From Gemelliphila asaccharolytica (GTDB taxonomy: Bacteria > Bacillota > Bacilli > Staphylococcales > Gemellaceae): a stretch of DNA of 27,284 nucleotides. A program made the position numbers and the translations under genes. How positions within the stretch are numbered: position 1 is the first letter of the stretch; every line of letters begins with the position of its first letter. Positions 8,241-17,577 of this stretch are shown piece after piece. The notes under the pieces were generated by a model. That model was not told the DNA's origin. It saw only the letters and a program-made list of their open reading frames with translations, and searched no databases. The stretch spans positions 1-27,284 of the forward strand of contig NZ_KQ959886.1 of the NCBI RefSeq assembly GCF_001553005.1, given 5' to 3'.

Positions 8241-8738
8241 TTATTTTTTTAAAAATCTACTTAAAAGTCCATTTGCTTTTTCTATATTTTCTTTGTTTTT
8301 TTCTACAACATCATTTATTTTTTTATCTGTATTTTTTTTAAAAGATAACATATTATTTCCCATGTTAGCTACAGATTCTTGAAGGTTATTTACTGATTTT
8401 ACAAAGCTTTCTGTAGAATTAAATAATGGATTTAATTTTTCAGATTTATCTTGTAAATCTTCTGCTAATAGGTTTGTATTTTGTAGCAATATATTTGTTT
8501 CTAGCATTATTGGTTCAAGATTTTTTTCTACTTTTTGTACTGTTCCGTTGAAATCTTTAACTATATCTAGTCCTTCTTCTGCAATTTTTGTAATATCTTC
8601 TATACTTTCTCTTGCAGTTTCTACTGAGTTTTTTACACTACTCAAAGTTCTAGCTGCACTAAAACATACTATCAAAACACCTAAACCAGATAAAAAGACT
8701 CCTACATAGGCTAAAATTAGCCAATCAAAATTTTGCAT
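8241..8738 (-). CDS. DUF948 membrane-anchored coiled-coil protein (YtxG-like)
   Basis: A 165-residue protein with one N-terminal transmembrane segment (about residues 7-28, LILAYVGVFLSGLGVLIVCF) followed by a long, polar, heptad-rich region predicted to be coiled coil, ending in basic residues. This matches DUF948 (YtxG in Bacillus), whose biochemical function is unknown; relatives are linked to general stress or to the cell envelope. It lies 23 bp after murC on the same strand with a TAAGGAG ribosome site, and murC followed by a DUF948 gene is a conserved neighbourhood in Bacilli. It is the last gene of the operon, before the 8150-8234 hairpin. Confidence 0.85.
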   Translation of the reverse strand: MQNFDWLILAYVGVFLSGLGVLIVCFSAARTLSSVKNSVETARESIEDITKIAEEGLDIVKDFNGTVQKVEKNLEPIMLETNILLQNTNLLAEDLQDKSEKLNPLFNSTESFVKSVNNLQESVANMGNNMLSFKKNTDKKINDVVEKNKENIEKANGLLSRFLKK

Positions 8739-8761
8739 AATGTTACTCCTTACTTATTTTT

Positions 8762-10102
8762 TTAATTTTCTAGACAGAATTTTATAAATTCTGCTCTTAA
8801 TTTATTTATATCTCCTGCACCCATAAATAAAAGAACTTCTTTACCGTAAAATTCTTCTCTTAAAGTTTGAAAAGTTTTAAATTTCCCGTTATTTTTCTTA
8901 ATTACTTGTGTATCTTTTGATATTTTTTTTGCTAAATCTTCTATTGTTACATGACCTGATTTTTCTCTAGCAGAACCAAATATATCATATAGAAAAACTT
9001 TATCTGATTTTTTCAAACTTTCTGCAAAAGCATCTAAAAATTTTTCAGTTCTTGTATATGTATGTGGCTGAAATATTGCTACTACCCTTTTATCAGGATA
9101 TTTTCTTCTGGCTGTATCTATAGTGGCTTCTATTTCTTTTGGATGATGAGCATAGTCATCTACTATAATATTTCCTTTAAATTCATATTCACTAAAACGT
9201 CTTTTAGCATTTTCATAATATTTTAGTGCCTTTTGTATTTTACTAGGTTCTATACCTTGAATATCAGCCATTGCAATAACTGATAAAATATTTTTCAGTT
9301 CATGCAGACCAAAAATTGGGAAAAAGAATGAGTAATAATGCTCTCCATATTTATAGACAGTAAATACTGTTCCTTTTTCTGGGTGTGTTTTTATTTCTTT
9401 AGCTACATAATCATTATCTTCCCCTAGTCCATAAGAAATCATTTTAGCACTTTTTGATTTTAATTTTCTAGCGTACTGATCATCTCCACAATATACCACT
9501 ACTTTTTTTACATTATCTACAAAGCTTTGAAATGCATCTAATACGTCTTCTTCATTTTTATAATAATCAGGATGGTCAAAATCTACGTTCGTTACTATAG
9601 CATAATCCGGCTTGTAAGATAAAAAATGTCTATAATATTCACAAGCTTCAAAAATAAATAACTCTGGGTTCTTTTTAGCAAATCCTGTCCCATCTCCTAT
9701 TAAACAAGATATATTTTTATATTCATATTTATCAAATAGTTGTACCAACATATTTGTTGTTGAAGTTTTTCCATGTGTTCCTGTCACTGCTATAGAGGTT
9801 GTTTTTTGAGCTAATATGTTTAAATATTCTCTATAAGTATATGTTTTTAAACCAAGTTCTTTTGCTTTTTTATATTCTATCTGATTTTCGTCAAATGCAT
9901 TTCCTAAAATAACTGTAAGTCCGGGTTTTATGTTATTTTCATCATATGGATATATTTCTATATGTCTTTTATCTAATTCTTTTTGTGTGAAAAAATAAGT
10001 ACTAACATCAGATCCATAAACTTCATTTCCTAAATCATATAATATTTGTGCTAAAGCACTCATCCCGGTTCCTTTTATTCCTATTAAAAAAAATTTTTCC
10101 AC
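8762..10102 (-). CDS. murC: UDP-N-acetylmuramate--L-alanine ligase
   Basis: Adds L-alanine to UDP-MurNAc, the first stem-peptide step of peptidoglycan synthesis, using ATP in the cytoplasm. Visible: the N-terminal nucleotide-sugar site FLIGIKGTGMSALAQ, the ATP loop AVTGTHGKTSTTNML, the VDFDHPDYY stretch, IVDDYAHHPKEIEATI and the C-terminal LLFMGAGDINKL. About 446 residues, normal for MurC. The start is GTG 10102: GGAGGA sits six nt upstream and the protein then begins at MEKFFLIGIKGTGMS as in other MurC proteins; an extension to TTG 10132 would translate the ribosome site. An ATG one base away is out of frame. Possible internal promoter at 10136-10164. Confidence 0.96.
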   Translation of the reverse strand: MEKFFLIGIKGTGMSALAQILYDLGNEVYGSDVSTYFFTQKELDKRHIEIYPYDENNIKPGLTVILGNAFDENQIEYKKAKELGLKTYTYREYLNILAQKTTSIAVTGTHGKTSTTNMLVQLFDKYEYKNISCLIGDGTGFAKKNPELFIFEACEYYRHFLSYKPDYAIVTNVDFDHPDYYKNEEDVLDAFQSFVDNVKKVVVYCGDDQYARKLKSKSAKMISYGLGEDNDYVAKEIKTHPEKGTVFTVYKYGEHYYSFFFPIFGLHELKNILSVIAMADIQGIEPSKIQKALKYYENAKRRFSEYEFKGNIIVDDYAHHPKEIEATIDTARRKYPDKRVVAIFQPHTYTRTEKFLDAFAESLKKSDKVFLYDIFGSAREKSGHVTIEDLAKKISKDTQVIKKNNGKFKTFQTLREEFYGKEVLLFMGAGDINKLRAEFIKFCLEN

Positions 10103-10135
10103 ATCTTTCCTCCAAAACTTATAATCTACCAAAAT

Positions 10136-10164
10136 ATTCTACCTTATATCAATATTTTTTTCAA
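10136..10164 (-). promoter_or_regulatory. Internal promoter before murC
   Basis: Minus strand: -35 TTGAAA (10164-10159), 17-bp spacer, -10 TAGAAT (10141-10136), inside the 67-bp gap between the HAD gene and murC. It would let murC-DUF948 be expressed apart from the upstream lipid kinase and HAD genes. Confidence 0.45.
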
Positions 10165-10169
10165 TACCT

Positions 10170-10880
10170 CTAATTTTCCAAATATGCAAATACTTCATCT
10201 ATATTTTTATATTGTTTTTCATTAATATCAAAAATCATAACTTCATCTAAATGCCACTTTTTAGGGATAAATGCTGTTTGCATTCCTAATTTTTTTGCTG
10301 GTTGTATATCAAAATTATATGAATCACCTACCATTAATGTCTTTTCAATAGCTAGATTGTTCCCCTTTATTATCTGCAAAAACGCCTCTTTATTTGGTTT
10401 ACTATTTCCTGTTTCTGCTGATATATATATATTGTCAAAAATATTTGTTATTTCTAATTTTTCTAATTTTTTTCTTTGTTCTTTGGAAAATCCATTAGTT
10501 AGAAGATAAATTTTATAATTTTTTTTTAGTTTTTTTAATTTATCTATTAAATTATTATCTTTTTTTATCTTTTCTAAAATAAAAACGAACATTTTTTTAT
10601 AATAATTTCTAGCGTCACTGTCTGTAAAAACTATTCCTAAATCTTGCATAGTTAGAATTATTCTTGCATTTCTTAAATTTTTTGATGATATTTTCTTTTC
10701 TTTAATTTCTTTCAATACATTTTTATTATGTTTTTTGTAGATATTGAAAAAACTTTCATAACTTAATTTTTCTTGTAGATTAAATAAATAATACATACTC
10801 TTATTAGCTTGTTGCCAAATATCACTAAAAGAATATAGGGTATTATCTAAATCAAATATTACTGCTTCTATATCTTTCAA
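10170..10880 (-). CDS. HAD-family hydrolase, probable nucleotidase (YjjG-like)
   Basis: A 236-residue haloacid dehalogenase-type phosphatase. Motif I is FDLDNT (Asp10 and Asp12), motif II falls in YLLTNGF, motif III Lys in GNSKPNKEAF and motif IV is GDSYNFDIQ (Asp186, Asp191). The helical cap between motifs I and II fits subfamily I, the group of YjjG/YfnB pyrimidine 5'-nucleotidases; the real substrate is unknown. The start is TTG 10880: GTGGAG lies 7-10 nt upstream inside the end of dagK, and no ATG serves. It follows the dagK stop by a single base, so the two are probably translationally coupled. Confidence 0.85.
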   Translation of the reverse strand: MKDIEAVIFDLDNTLYSFSDIWQQANKSMYYLFNLQEKLSYESFFNIYKKHNKNVLKEIKEKKISSKNLRNARIILTMQDLGIVFTDSDARNYYKKMFVFILEKIKKDNNLIDKLKKLKKNYKIYLLTNGFSKEQRKKLEKLEITNIFDNIYISAETGNSKPNKEAFLQIIKGNNLAIEKTLMVGDSYNFDIQPAKKLGMQTAFIPKKWHLDEVMIFDINEKQYKNIDEVFAYLEN

Positions 10881-10881
10881 T

Positions 10882-11826
10882 TTACTTCTCCACTATATAA
10901 AAAGGATACTTACTTATATTTATTTCAAGTGATGAATTTTCTATAACATTTATCTCACCATCTGTTTGCATATATGAGCTTCCTTCTATTTCTATTTTAA
11001 ATTTTTTTGCTGTATTTAAAGTTAATTTTTCTGTTTTTCCAAAATGTTTTCCTGTCTTTAATACATGAGGAATTAACCTTATCAAATCAATAACATTTAC
11101 ATTTTTTGCAATTACTAAAGATATTTTACCATCATCATTTTTTGCTGTAGGAACTATTTTTATGCCTCCGCCAAAATAAGGATTTTTCATGAATGAAACA
11201 AAAAGTATATTTTTATGATATTTTTCTTTTTTATCATCTTCTATAATTTTTGCACTAAATAATTTCCTATTAATATATGCAGAGATTATTTTTAATTTAT
11301 ATGTTAATGATGATAAATTAAATTTACTTAATAATTTTTTCTTTTTACTTTCATTTGTCATATGAGCAATCATAGCATCAAATCCTATGCCTACACCATT
11401 CATTGCTACATAATTATTCTCTTCCTTATCTTTTATTTTTAAAAATTCTATTTCCCTTTTGTCCGCTTCAAATAAATTATTAATAAATCTATTACAGTCT
11501 TCTGTTAGGTTTAACGCTCTTGAAAAATCATTTCCTGTACCTGCTGAAATATATGATATTGGTATTTTTTCTTTTAATTTAGATAAAGTTGACATACATT
11601 CATTTAATGTTCCATCTCCACCTATTATAACTATTCTATCTTTTTCTTTTTTTCTACTCTCTTCTATAACAGTTTTTATAAGAGTTTTTGCATGGTTCTT
11701 GTATTCAGTTTTATATACTTTAAATTTTATTTTTTTTTTATTGCAATTTGTTTTTAAAGAGGATAATACTCTTCTTCCTGTTCTTGCACCAGAATCTAAA
11801 TATACAAGTATTGATATACTTCTCAT
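10882..11826 (-). CDS. Diacylglycerol kinase-family lipid kinase (DgkB/YegS type)
   Basis: A soluble, membrane-associated lipid kinase with the DAGK catalytic signature GGDGTLNE (residues 69-76) and the SAGTGNDFSRAL segment that follows it. It has 314 residues, normal for the DgkB/YegS/BmrU group. In Gram-positive bacteria the DgkB member returns diacylglycerol, made during lipoteichoic acid synthesis, to phosphatidic acid. FGGGIKIVP and a C-terminal MQTDGE, also typical, are present. AGAGGT precedes the ATG. First gene of a probable operon with the HAD phosphatase, murC and DUF948. Other members of the family phosphorylate sphingosine-like lipids or undecaprenol, so the substrate is inferred. 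Confidence 0.88.
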   Translation of the reverse strand: MRSISILVYLDSGARTGRRVLSSLKTNCNKKKIKFKVYKTEYKNHAKTLIKTVIEESRKKEKDRIVIIGGDGTLNECMSTLSKLKEKIPISYISAGTGNDFSRALNLTEDCNRFINNLFEADKREIEFLKIKDKEENNYVAMNGVGIGFDAMIAHMTNESKKKKLLSKFNLSSLTYKLKIISAYINRKLFSAKIIEDDKKEKYHKNILFVSFMKNPYFGGGIKIVPTAKNDDGKISLVIAKNVNVIDLIRLIPHVLKTGKHFGKTEKLTLNTAKKFKIEIEGSSYMQTDGEINVIENSSLEINISKYPFYIVEK

Positions 11827-11856
11827 GTTTTTACCTCTTAGATAAATATTATATTT

Positions 11857-11886
11857 ATTTTAACATAATTTTATCATTATAATCAA
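11857..11886 (-). promoter_or_regulatory. Promoter of the lipid kinase-HAD-murC operon
   Basis: Minus strand: -35 TTGATT (11886-11881), 18-bp spacer, -10 TAAAAT (11862-11857) with an upstream TGT making it an extended -10. Transcription would start near 11850. The rest of 11887-12045 is AT-rich and shows nothing I can name. Confidence 0.45.
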
Positions 11887-12045
11887 CAAAAAACGAATAC
11901 TACTAAAATAATTTATTATTAAATTTTTATTTATTGATATAAAATTTTTTATTATTTAATAATTAATTCTTTTTTTTACTACCTATATTAAATATACTTT
12001 TACTTAATAATTCAAAATTCACTTCTATTCTCTTATAAAATTAAT

Positions 12046-12075
12046 AAAAAAAAAGCAATGTATAAAACATTGCTT
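12046..12075 (-). terminator. Terminator of the tatD / transglycosylase operon
   Basis: A perfect 9-bp stem (12053-12061 with 12067-12075, AAGCAATGT and complement), 5-nt loop, and a minus-strand U run from the A tract 12046-12054. It begins one base beyond the stop codon. Confidence 0.9.
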
Positions 12076-12076
12076 C

Positions 12077-13030
12077 TTACATACCCCATGCTCTTAGTCC
12101 TTGTGCATTGTATGCTCTTGTTGCTGCATTTATTTGATCTTCTACTGTTGCTGTTGAGCCCCAACCTGGCATTGTTTGAAATAATCCACTTGCTCCTGAA
12201 GCATTTCTTGCCGATGGTTGCCCATTAGATTCACGTGCTATTATATGTTTCCAAGTTTCTGCACTTACACCTGTTCTTGCTGCCATTTCTTGTGCTGCAT
12301 ATTCTCCATCACTTCCAGCAGTGTTTCCATTTGATATATATCCACTGTAATTTCCTTGTGACGAAGTTTCTTTTGTTCCTACTAATACAACTTCTTCAGT
12401 TGGCTCTGTTATTACTGTTTCTGAGATAGTATTTTCCGAAACTATCTCTCCATTTTCTTTTACTATTTCTTTTACTATCTCTTTTTCTCCATTAACACCA
12501 GATATTTTTACTTTTCTTTCTCCTTTGTTAAGTGAGCTATCTTCTTCTTCTTTAGTAGAATATGATATAGATTCCATCTGAGTTTCATTTTCTTTTTCTA
12601 CTCTTGTTATTGTTATGGTATCTACACTTGCTACTTCATTATCTAATTCTGGTGATACTTTATCATATTCTGAAAGTTGTATATCTAACTCTTTTAATAT
12701 GTCTTCTACTTTTTTATAAGTAGTTTTTCTTGTTTCTTCATTGTTTCCATCTTTTATAACTATATCGTGAGCTCTATGTATTTTTATCGTATCGTTATTT
12801 TTAACATAAGTATCTAAAGATGGTTCTACTCTATCTCCATCATGAACTACTATTCCTTGTTGTTTTAATATGTCTGCCACTGTACCTTTTTTTACTTTTA
12901 CTCCGATTGTTGTATCATCTGTATGTATCGCAAGAGCTACAGAATTATATTCTTCATTTGCTACATAAATTCCTGTTGATAATACTGCCGTGACTGATAT
13001 TGCTAAAACTACTTTTTTTATATTAAACAT
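12077..13030 (-). CDS. Secreted DUF348-G5 protein with C-terminal transglycosylase domain (YabE/RpfB-like layout)
   Basis: A 317-residue exported protein predicted to cut or remodel peptidoglycan. Residues 5-24 form a hydrophobic signal or anchor segment. Two ubiquitin-like DUF348 repeats follow (about 31-75 and 87-130, each with a pattern like [10 protein letters not shown] / [10 protein letters not shown]), then a G5-type region (about 137-219), a Gly/Ser/Asn linker, and a lysozyme-like domain (241-317). That last domain carries IIARESNG with likely catalytic Glu267, [12 protein letters not shown] and terminal GLRAWGM, as in streptococcal and lactobacilli transglycosylases. It starts 2 bp after the tatD stop with AGAGAGG as ribosome site, so it is co-expressed. 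The tatD-yabE order is as in Bacillus, but Bacillus YabE ends in a 3D domain. Activity is inferred. Confidence 0.88.
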   Translation of the reverse strand: MFNIKKVVLAISVTAVLSTGIYVANEEYNSVALAIHTDDTTIGVKVKKGTVADILKQQGIVVHDGDRVEPSLDTYVKNNDTIKIHRAHDIVIKDGNNEETRKTTYKKVEDILKELDIQLSEYDKVSPELDNEVASVDTITITRVEKENETQMESISYSTKEEEDSSLNKGERKVKISGVNGEKEIVKEIVKENGEIVSENTISETVITEPTEEVVLVGTKETSSQGNYSGYISNGNTAGSDGEYAAQEMAARTGVSAETWKHIIARESNGQPSARNASGASGLFQTMPGWGSTATVEDQINAATRAYNAQGLRAWGM

Positions 13031-13032
13031 TT

Positions 13033-13815
13033 TTACCTCTCTTTTTCTTTTATTTTTAATATTCTACATGCATTATTGAAAGTTGCTGTTGCTACTTCTT
13101 CATATGTTAAATTTTTTAAGTTTGCTATTTGTTCTGCTACATATTTTACATATGAGGATTCATTTCTTTTTCCTCTATATGGTGTTGGTGCTAAATATGG
13201 ACAATCTGTTTCTATTAAAAGTTTGTCTAATGGACATTTTTTAGCTACCTCTTTAGGAGTTTTTGCATTTTTAAAAGTTACCGTTCCTCCAAGTGATATA
13301 TAATATCCTTCTTTAATTACCATTTCCATAATTTCAACAGATCCAGAAAAGCAATGCATTATTACACCTACTTCATTTGCTTTCTCTTCTTTTAAAATAT
13401 CCATTGTATCTTTTATTGCATCTCTAGTATGAATAACTATAGGTTTTTTTACTTCTTTTGCTAATCTTATTTGTTTTCTAAAAACTTCTTTCTGAATTTC
13501 TTTAGGACTTTTATCCCAATGATAATCTAACCCAATTTCTCCGATAGCAACAAGTTTTTTATGATTTAGTGCTATATCTTTTATCATATTATATATTTCA
13601 TCTGTAAAATCTATTGCTTCAACAGGATGAAAACCTACTGTTAAATACATTTCATCGTAAAGATCTACAATTTCTAAAGCTCTTTTTATAGTAGGTATGT
13701 CAAACCCTACTATGTTTAACAATCTAACTCCAGCTTTTCTTGCTCTGTCCATAACTTCTGGTAAATCTTCATTAAATGCTTCATCATTAAAATGTGAATG
13801 TGTATCAAATAACAT
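13033..13815 (-). CDS. tatD: TatD-family metal-dependent hydrolase / DNase
   Basis: A 260-residue TIM-barrel amidohydrolase of the TatD family, members of which show Mg-dependent 3'-5' exonuclease activity on DNA and RNA. Metal ligands are visible in order: DTHSHFND (His6, His8), [21 protein letters not shown] and [10 protein letters not shown]. Length is normal. AAGGAGAGG precedes the ATG. The downstream secreted DUF348-G5 gene follows by 2 bp; the usual rnmV and ksgA neighbours of Bacillus are missing here. Confidence 0.95.
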   Translation of the reverse strand: MLFDTHSHFNDEAFNEDLPEVMDRARKAGVRLLNIVGFDIPTIKRALEIVDLYDEMYLTVGFHPVEAIDFTDEIYNMIKDIALNHKKLVAIGEIGLDYHWDKSPKEIQKEVFRKQIRLAKEVKKPIVIHTRDAIKDTMDILKEEKANEVGVIMHCFSGSVEIMEMVIKEGYYISLGGTVTFKNAKTPKEVAKKCPLDKLLIETDCPYLAPTPYRGKRNESSYVKYVAEQIANLKNLTYEEVATATFNNACRILKIKEKER

Positions 13816-13836
13816 TTTTCCTCTCCTTAGTTTTTT

Positions 13837-13845
13837 ATTATAGCA
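13837..13845 (-). promoter_or_regulatory. Extended -10 promoter of tatD
   Basis: Minus strand TGC-TATAAT (13845-13837) is a full extended -10 element without an evident -35. The start near 13830 would leave a short leader carrying the AAGGAGAGG ribosome site. Confidence 0.45.
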
Positions 13846-13976
13846 AAATAAAATTACAATAAGATATAATCAATATTACTTTTTTATTACAAAATCTTTA
13901 CAAAAAAAATTAATTATATAAATATTTTTAAAAATTATTTTGGCTTTATATATATTAAATCTATGTAATAATATAG

Positions 13977-14025
13977 AAAAAAACCTAATTATACTTTAAA
14001 AATAATTTAAAATATAATCAGGTTT
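13977..14025 (-). terminator. Terminator of the ABC exporter operon
   Basis: A 20-bp stem (13981-14000 with 14006-14025) and 5-nt loop. Two positions that are mismatched in plus-strand RNA become G.U pairs in minus-strand RNA, so the helix is unbroken only in the minus transcript. A U run follows from the A tract at 13977-13983. It lies 3 bp beyond the permease stop. Confidence 0.85.
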
Positions 14026-14028
14026 TTC

Positions 14029-16650
14029 TTATTCAACACCTTTTAAAGCTTCAACCATGTTTACCTTTTTAAGTCTAAAGTGCATTAATACCATCACGCA
14101 TATTACTATAATTAACGTCAATGCTGTCGATATTACGTATGTAAGATAACTTGGTTTAGAATCAAACATCATATTTCTTCCTGCAAGATCAAGTATTATC
14201 TTTCTATATAATAATACTCCAATAAAGTTACCTATAATAATTCCTATTAATGTTAAATAAAATATTTCTCTAAAAACGTAAAGTGTTACTTCTTTAGAAT
14301 AAAATCCTAAAACTTTTATAGTAGAAAGTTCTCTTATTCTTTCTGATACATTTACATTTATCAAGTTATACAAAACTACAAGAGCAAGAGAGGTTGAACA
14401 TAATACTATAACAATTACTAATATATCTACTGCTTCTACTTGATCTTCTATTATTTTTCTAATAGCCATATTATTTTTTACAAAACTAATATTCTCATTT
14501 TTATCAAGTGATTCTACTATATTTTCTGTTTTATCTTTATCATGATTTGTTTTTATTAAATATGCATTTTTTTCATAATTCTCAGCAAAAGTTTTTTCAA
14601 AATACTCTTTTTTTAAATACATATTATGTTCTATATAATTTTCATTTATAGCGCTTATTTTGACTGTATATTCCTTGTCATCAAAAAATATTTTTAAATT
14701 ATCTCCAACTTTTAATTTGTACAAATGAGCTAATTTTTCATCAATTATAACTCCATTATCATCAAGCGATAATTTTTTTATTCCTTTTTTTAAATTGAAA
14801 AAATCTTTTTCATCTTTTTCTAAAATAAACATAGTTATTTTATCAACTACTCTATTGTCTGATTCTATAGTTGCTTGTCCTACAGAGATCTCTTGTGATT
14901 TTTCAACATCTGTATTTTGATTAATTGTTTTTTTAATTCCTTTTTTTTCAAAGTCTGATATATATGGATTATATACAGCTAAAATGTCATATTTAGTTAT
15001 TTTATCAAACTGTTCTGGCTCTAAATTTTCTATGCTATTTCTTATACCAAACCCTACAAACATCAAAGATAGGCATCCTAGAACACCGAAAATTGTCATA
15101 AGCATTCTTATTTTATAGCAAAAAATATTTCTAAAAGTTACTTTTCTCAAAAAATTAAGTCTTTTCCAAATAAAAGAGATTTTTTCTAAAAAGATTCTTT
15201 TGGCTCGTTCAGGTACCTTCGGTCTTAATAATGATGAAGTATTTTCTTTTAAGAGTTTTCTTAAAGGTATATGTACTGACAAAACGACACATATAACTGA
15301 AATCAAAAGAGAAATAATAATTATATTTATGTCTTTTTGTATAATAGGAATTTTCATAACTAAACTTTTAGCATAAGAATTATAAACTGCTGGTACTAAT
15401 ATATTATAAGCTAATATTATCCCAAGCATTCCTCCCACTAAAGAAGAAGTTATTCCATATACATAATATTTTTTACTTATTTCTATGTCGCTATATCCTA
15501 ATGATTTTAATGTTCCTATATTTATCCTATTTTCTTCTATCATTCTTGTTATTGTTGTCAATGTAACTAATATAGCTACAGCATACAAGAAAATAGAAAA
15601 TATATTTGCTATATCTTTAAGACTATCTGCTGAATTTATGAATTTAGCATATGTTGCATTTTCTTTTACACTTTCTATTCTAAATCTAGGATAATTTTTA
15701 TTATTTATTTTTTTCTCTGATATTTGTAGCTTTTCTTCTTGTTCTTGTAATGTTTTTTCTTTTTCTTTTATTTCTTTAGATTCTTTTTCGTATTTTTCTG
15801 GTAATATATATTTTATACTTTCTAGATTTTTTTTACTTTCATTTAATCTAGTTTTCAATAATTCTATTTTAGATTTATTTTCTTCCAAATTAGCATTTGC
15901 TGTTTCTTTAAAATTTTTATTATGTTCTTCTTGTTGTTTTTTTAATTTTTCAGCTAAATCTTCTCTATATAAAGAAAGTTTTTTATAATAACTATCATCT
16001 GAGAAATCTCTAGTATCAAAATCAGTCAGTAAAATATTTATTCCACTATATTTATTAGAGATAAAATTTTCTTTACTTACATAAGCAAAATAATTTTTAC
16101 TTACTTTATTATTAGATGAATTATCAGGGAAGTCTGCACCATAAACAAAACCTACTATTTTGTATTCTTTATTTTTAAGTTCTATTTGATTAGCTTCTTG
16201 TCTATATTGCTCTTTTATTAAAATAGTTTCTCCCAAACTATACTGATTTTTTAACGCTTCTGTAATTACTATTTCATTTTCTTCTTTAGGTAATCTTCCT
16301 TCTATTTGTTTAGTTAAAGCTATTTTTTGAGGTAATGATATTAAATTTATTTCATCATTTATTTTATCTACTTTTATTTTTTTTGAATAATATGTTTCTG
16401 CATATTTGATATTATTAAGAGATTTCACAACATTTACATCTTCTTCAGTAATTCCAAATGCATTAGTTACTTTTAAATCATACATATCTATACTATTTAA
16501 ATATGTATTAGCAGTATTTTTTATAGCTTTTGGTGTTTCTTCAAGCCCCACAAAAACAAAAACACCAAGAAGCATTATTATCATTATTGATATAAATTTT
16601 GTTTTTGTCTTTATTATTTCCCTTAAGGTATCTTTTGTTAAAATATTCAT
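14029..16650 (-). CDS. ABC transporter permease with two FtsX domains (MacB-like)
   Basis: An 873-residue membrane protein. A transmembrane helix near the N-terminus (FISIMIIMLLGVFVFVGLEE) leads into a large extracellular MacB-PCD-like domain that includes a charged coiled coil (about residues 235-320). An FtsX triple-helix block follows, with the MIEENRINIGTLKSLGYSD coupling segment, then a second N-terminal-type helix, a second periplasm-facing domain and a last FtsX block (RIRELSTIKVLGFY). This duplicated form exports lipids, peptides or antibiotics, or works mechanically; the substrate is unknown. The start is ATG 16650, two bases after the ATPase stop, preceded by AGAGTGG; an in-frame GTG at 16659 lies within the ATPase gene. 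No sensor kinase, regulator or MacA partner is adjacent. Confidence 0.9.
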   Translation of the reverse strand: MNILTKDTLREIIKTKTKFISIMIIMLLGVFVFVGLEETPKAIKNTANTYLNSIDMYDLKVTNAFGITEEDVNVVKSLNNIKYAETYYSKKIKVDKINDEINLISLPQKIALTKQIEGRLPKEENEIVITEALKNQYSLGETILIKEQYRQEANQIELKNKEYKIVGFVYGADFPDNSSNNKVSKNYFAYVSKENFISNKYSGINILLTDFDTRDFSDDSYYKKLSLYREDLAEKLKKQQEEHNKNFKETANANLEENKSKIELLKTRLNESKKNLESIKYILPEKYEKESKEIKEKEKTLQEQEEKLQISEKKINNKNYPRFRIESVKENATYAKFINSADSLKDIANIFSIFLYAVAILVTLTTITRMIEENRINIGTLKSLGYSDIEISKKYYVYGITSSLVGGMLGIILAYNILVPAVYNSYAKSLVMKIPIIQKDINIIIISLLISVICVVLSVHIPLRKLLKENTSSLLRPKVPERAKRIFLEKISFIWKRLNFLRKVTFRNIFCYKIRMLMTIFGVLGCLSLMFVGFGIRNSIENLEPEQFDKITKYDILAVYNPYISDFEKKGIKKTINQNTDVEKSQEISVGQATIESDNRVVDKITMFILEKDEKDFFNLKKGIKKLSLDDNGVIIDEKLAHLYKLKVGDNLKIFFDDKEYTVKISAINENYIEHNMYLKKEYFEKTFAENYEKNAYLIKTNHDKDKTENIVESLDKNENISFVKNNMAIRKIIEDQVEAVDILVIVIVLCSTSLALVVLYNLINVNVSERIRELSTIKVLGFYSKEVTLYVFREIFYLTLIGIIIGNFIGVLLYRKIILDLAGRNMMFDSKPSYLTYVISTALTLIIVICVMVLMHFRLKKVNMVEALKGVE

Positions 16651-16652
16651 AA

Positions 16653-17354
16653 TTACCACTCTACTTCATCTATTTTTTTAGGTTTTTCATTTAATTTTAT
16701 ATTTTTAACTTTTGAATCATAAATTTCTATTACTCTATCTGCTATTTGTGCTATTGAACTATTGTGAGTTATTATAATTACTGTTTTATTTTCATCTTTG
16801 GCGTAACTTTTTAATATTTTTAAAATATTTTTTCCTGTTTTATGGTCTAAAGCTCCTGTAGGCTCATCACAAAGTAAAATTTTTGGCATTTTTGCTATAG
16901 CTCTTGCTATTGCTACACGTTGTTGCTCTCCTCCAGAAATTTGCGATGGAAAATTATCTTTTCTATTTAATAATCCAACTTTATCTAATATTTGCTTTAC
17001 ATCTATATGTTTTTTTGAAATTTGACTTGCTAATTCTACATTTTCTAAAACAGTTAAATTAGGTATAAGATTATAAAATTGAAAAACAAATCCTATCATA
17101 TATCTTCTATATTTTGTTAATTTTTTTTCATTGAATTTTGTTATATCTTCTCCAAAAATATTAACCTCTCCTCTGGTTGCACTATCCATTCCTCCCAAAA
17201 TATTTAGAAGAGTGCTTTTCCCAGCTCCACTTGCCCCTAATATAACTACTAATTCTCCTTCTTCAATCTCAAAACTTATATTATCATTTGCAATAACTTT
17301 ATTTTCACAATTACCATATTCTTTTGAAAGATTTTTTACCACTATCTTATTCAT
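16653..17354 (-). CDS. ABC transporter ATP-binding protein (MacB/LolD family)
   Basis: The 233-residue motor of the exporter encoded with the following permease. Complete catalytic set: Walker [14 protein letters not shown]-loop in [17 protein letters not shown], signature [14 protein letters not shown], Walker [13 protein letters not shown] and H-loop IIITHN. The FYNLIPNLT and DEPTGALD sequences are typical of the MacB/LolD/BceA branch that pairs with FtsX-type permeases. The start is ATG 17354 because AAGGTG lies 6 nt before it; a GTG three codons upstream overlaps that site. Confidence 0.95.
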   Translation of the reverse strand: MNKIVVKNLSKEYGNCENKVIANDNISFEIEEGELVVILGASGAGKSTLLNILGGMDSATRGEVNIFGEDITKFNEKKLTKYRRYMIGFVFQFYNLIPNLTVLENVELASQISKKHIDVKQILDKVGLLNRKDNFPSQISGGEQQRVAIARAIAKMPKILLCDEPTGALDHKTGKNILKILKSYAKDENKTVIIITHNSSIAQIADRVIEIYDSKVKNIKLNEKPKKIDEVEW

Positions 17355-17384
17355 AAATATCACCTTTTTTTCTTATATACTCCT

Positions 17385-17413
17385 ATTATATAACATTTTT
17401 TATAGGTTTTAAA
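17385..17413 (-). promoter_or_regulatory. Likely promoter of the ABC exporter operon
   Basis: Minus strand: -10 TATAAT (17390-17385) with a weak -35 TTTAAA (17413-17408) at 17-bp spacing. It lies back to back with the coaX promoter in a 223-bp divergent region that holds no gene. Confidence 0.4.
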
Positions 17414-17515
17414 TTATATTTTTTATTAATATTGATTTTAATTATATAAATTTATTACAAAATTTAAAATTTTTAAAAATAAATTACAAAGTAAATTTTA
17501 TAAATACAATATTGA

Positions 17516-17545
17516 TTTAGAAACTAATATTTTTTATGATATAAT
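17516..17545 (+). promoter_or_regulatory. Promoter of coaX-hslO
   Basis: Extended -10 TGA-TATAAT (17537-17545) with a weak -35 TTTAGA (17516-17521) at 18-bp spacing. The start near 17551 gives a leader of about 26 nt holding the AAGGAG site. Confidence 0.5.
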
Positions 17546-17577
17546 ATAAGAAAATATTATTTTTCAAGGAGAAAATT

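Noticed and set aside
12235..12429. Open frame on the plus strand, Leu-rich, within the DUF348-G5 gene
   Set aside because: It is antisense to a clear domain-bearing gene; its Leu/His/Phe-rich composition is the mirror of Glu/Lys/Thr-rich coding and it has no ribosome site.
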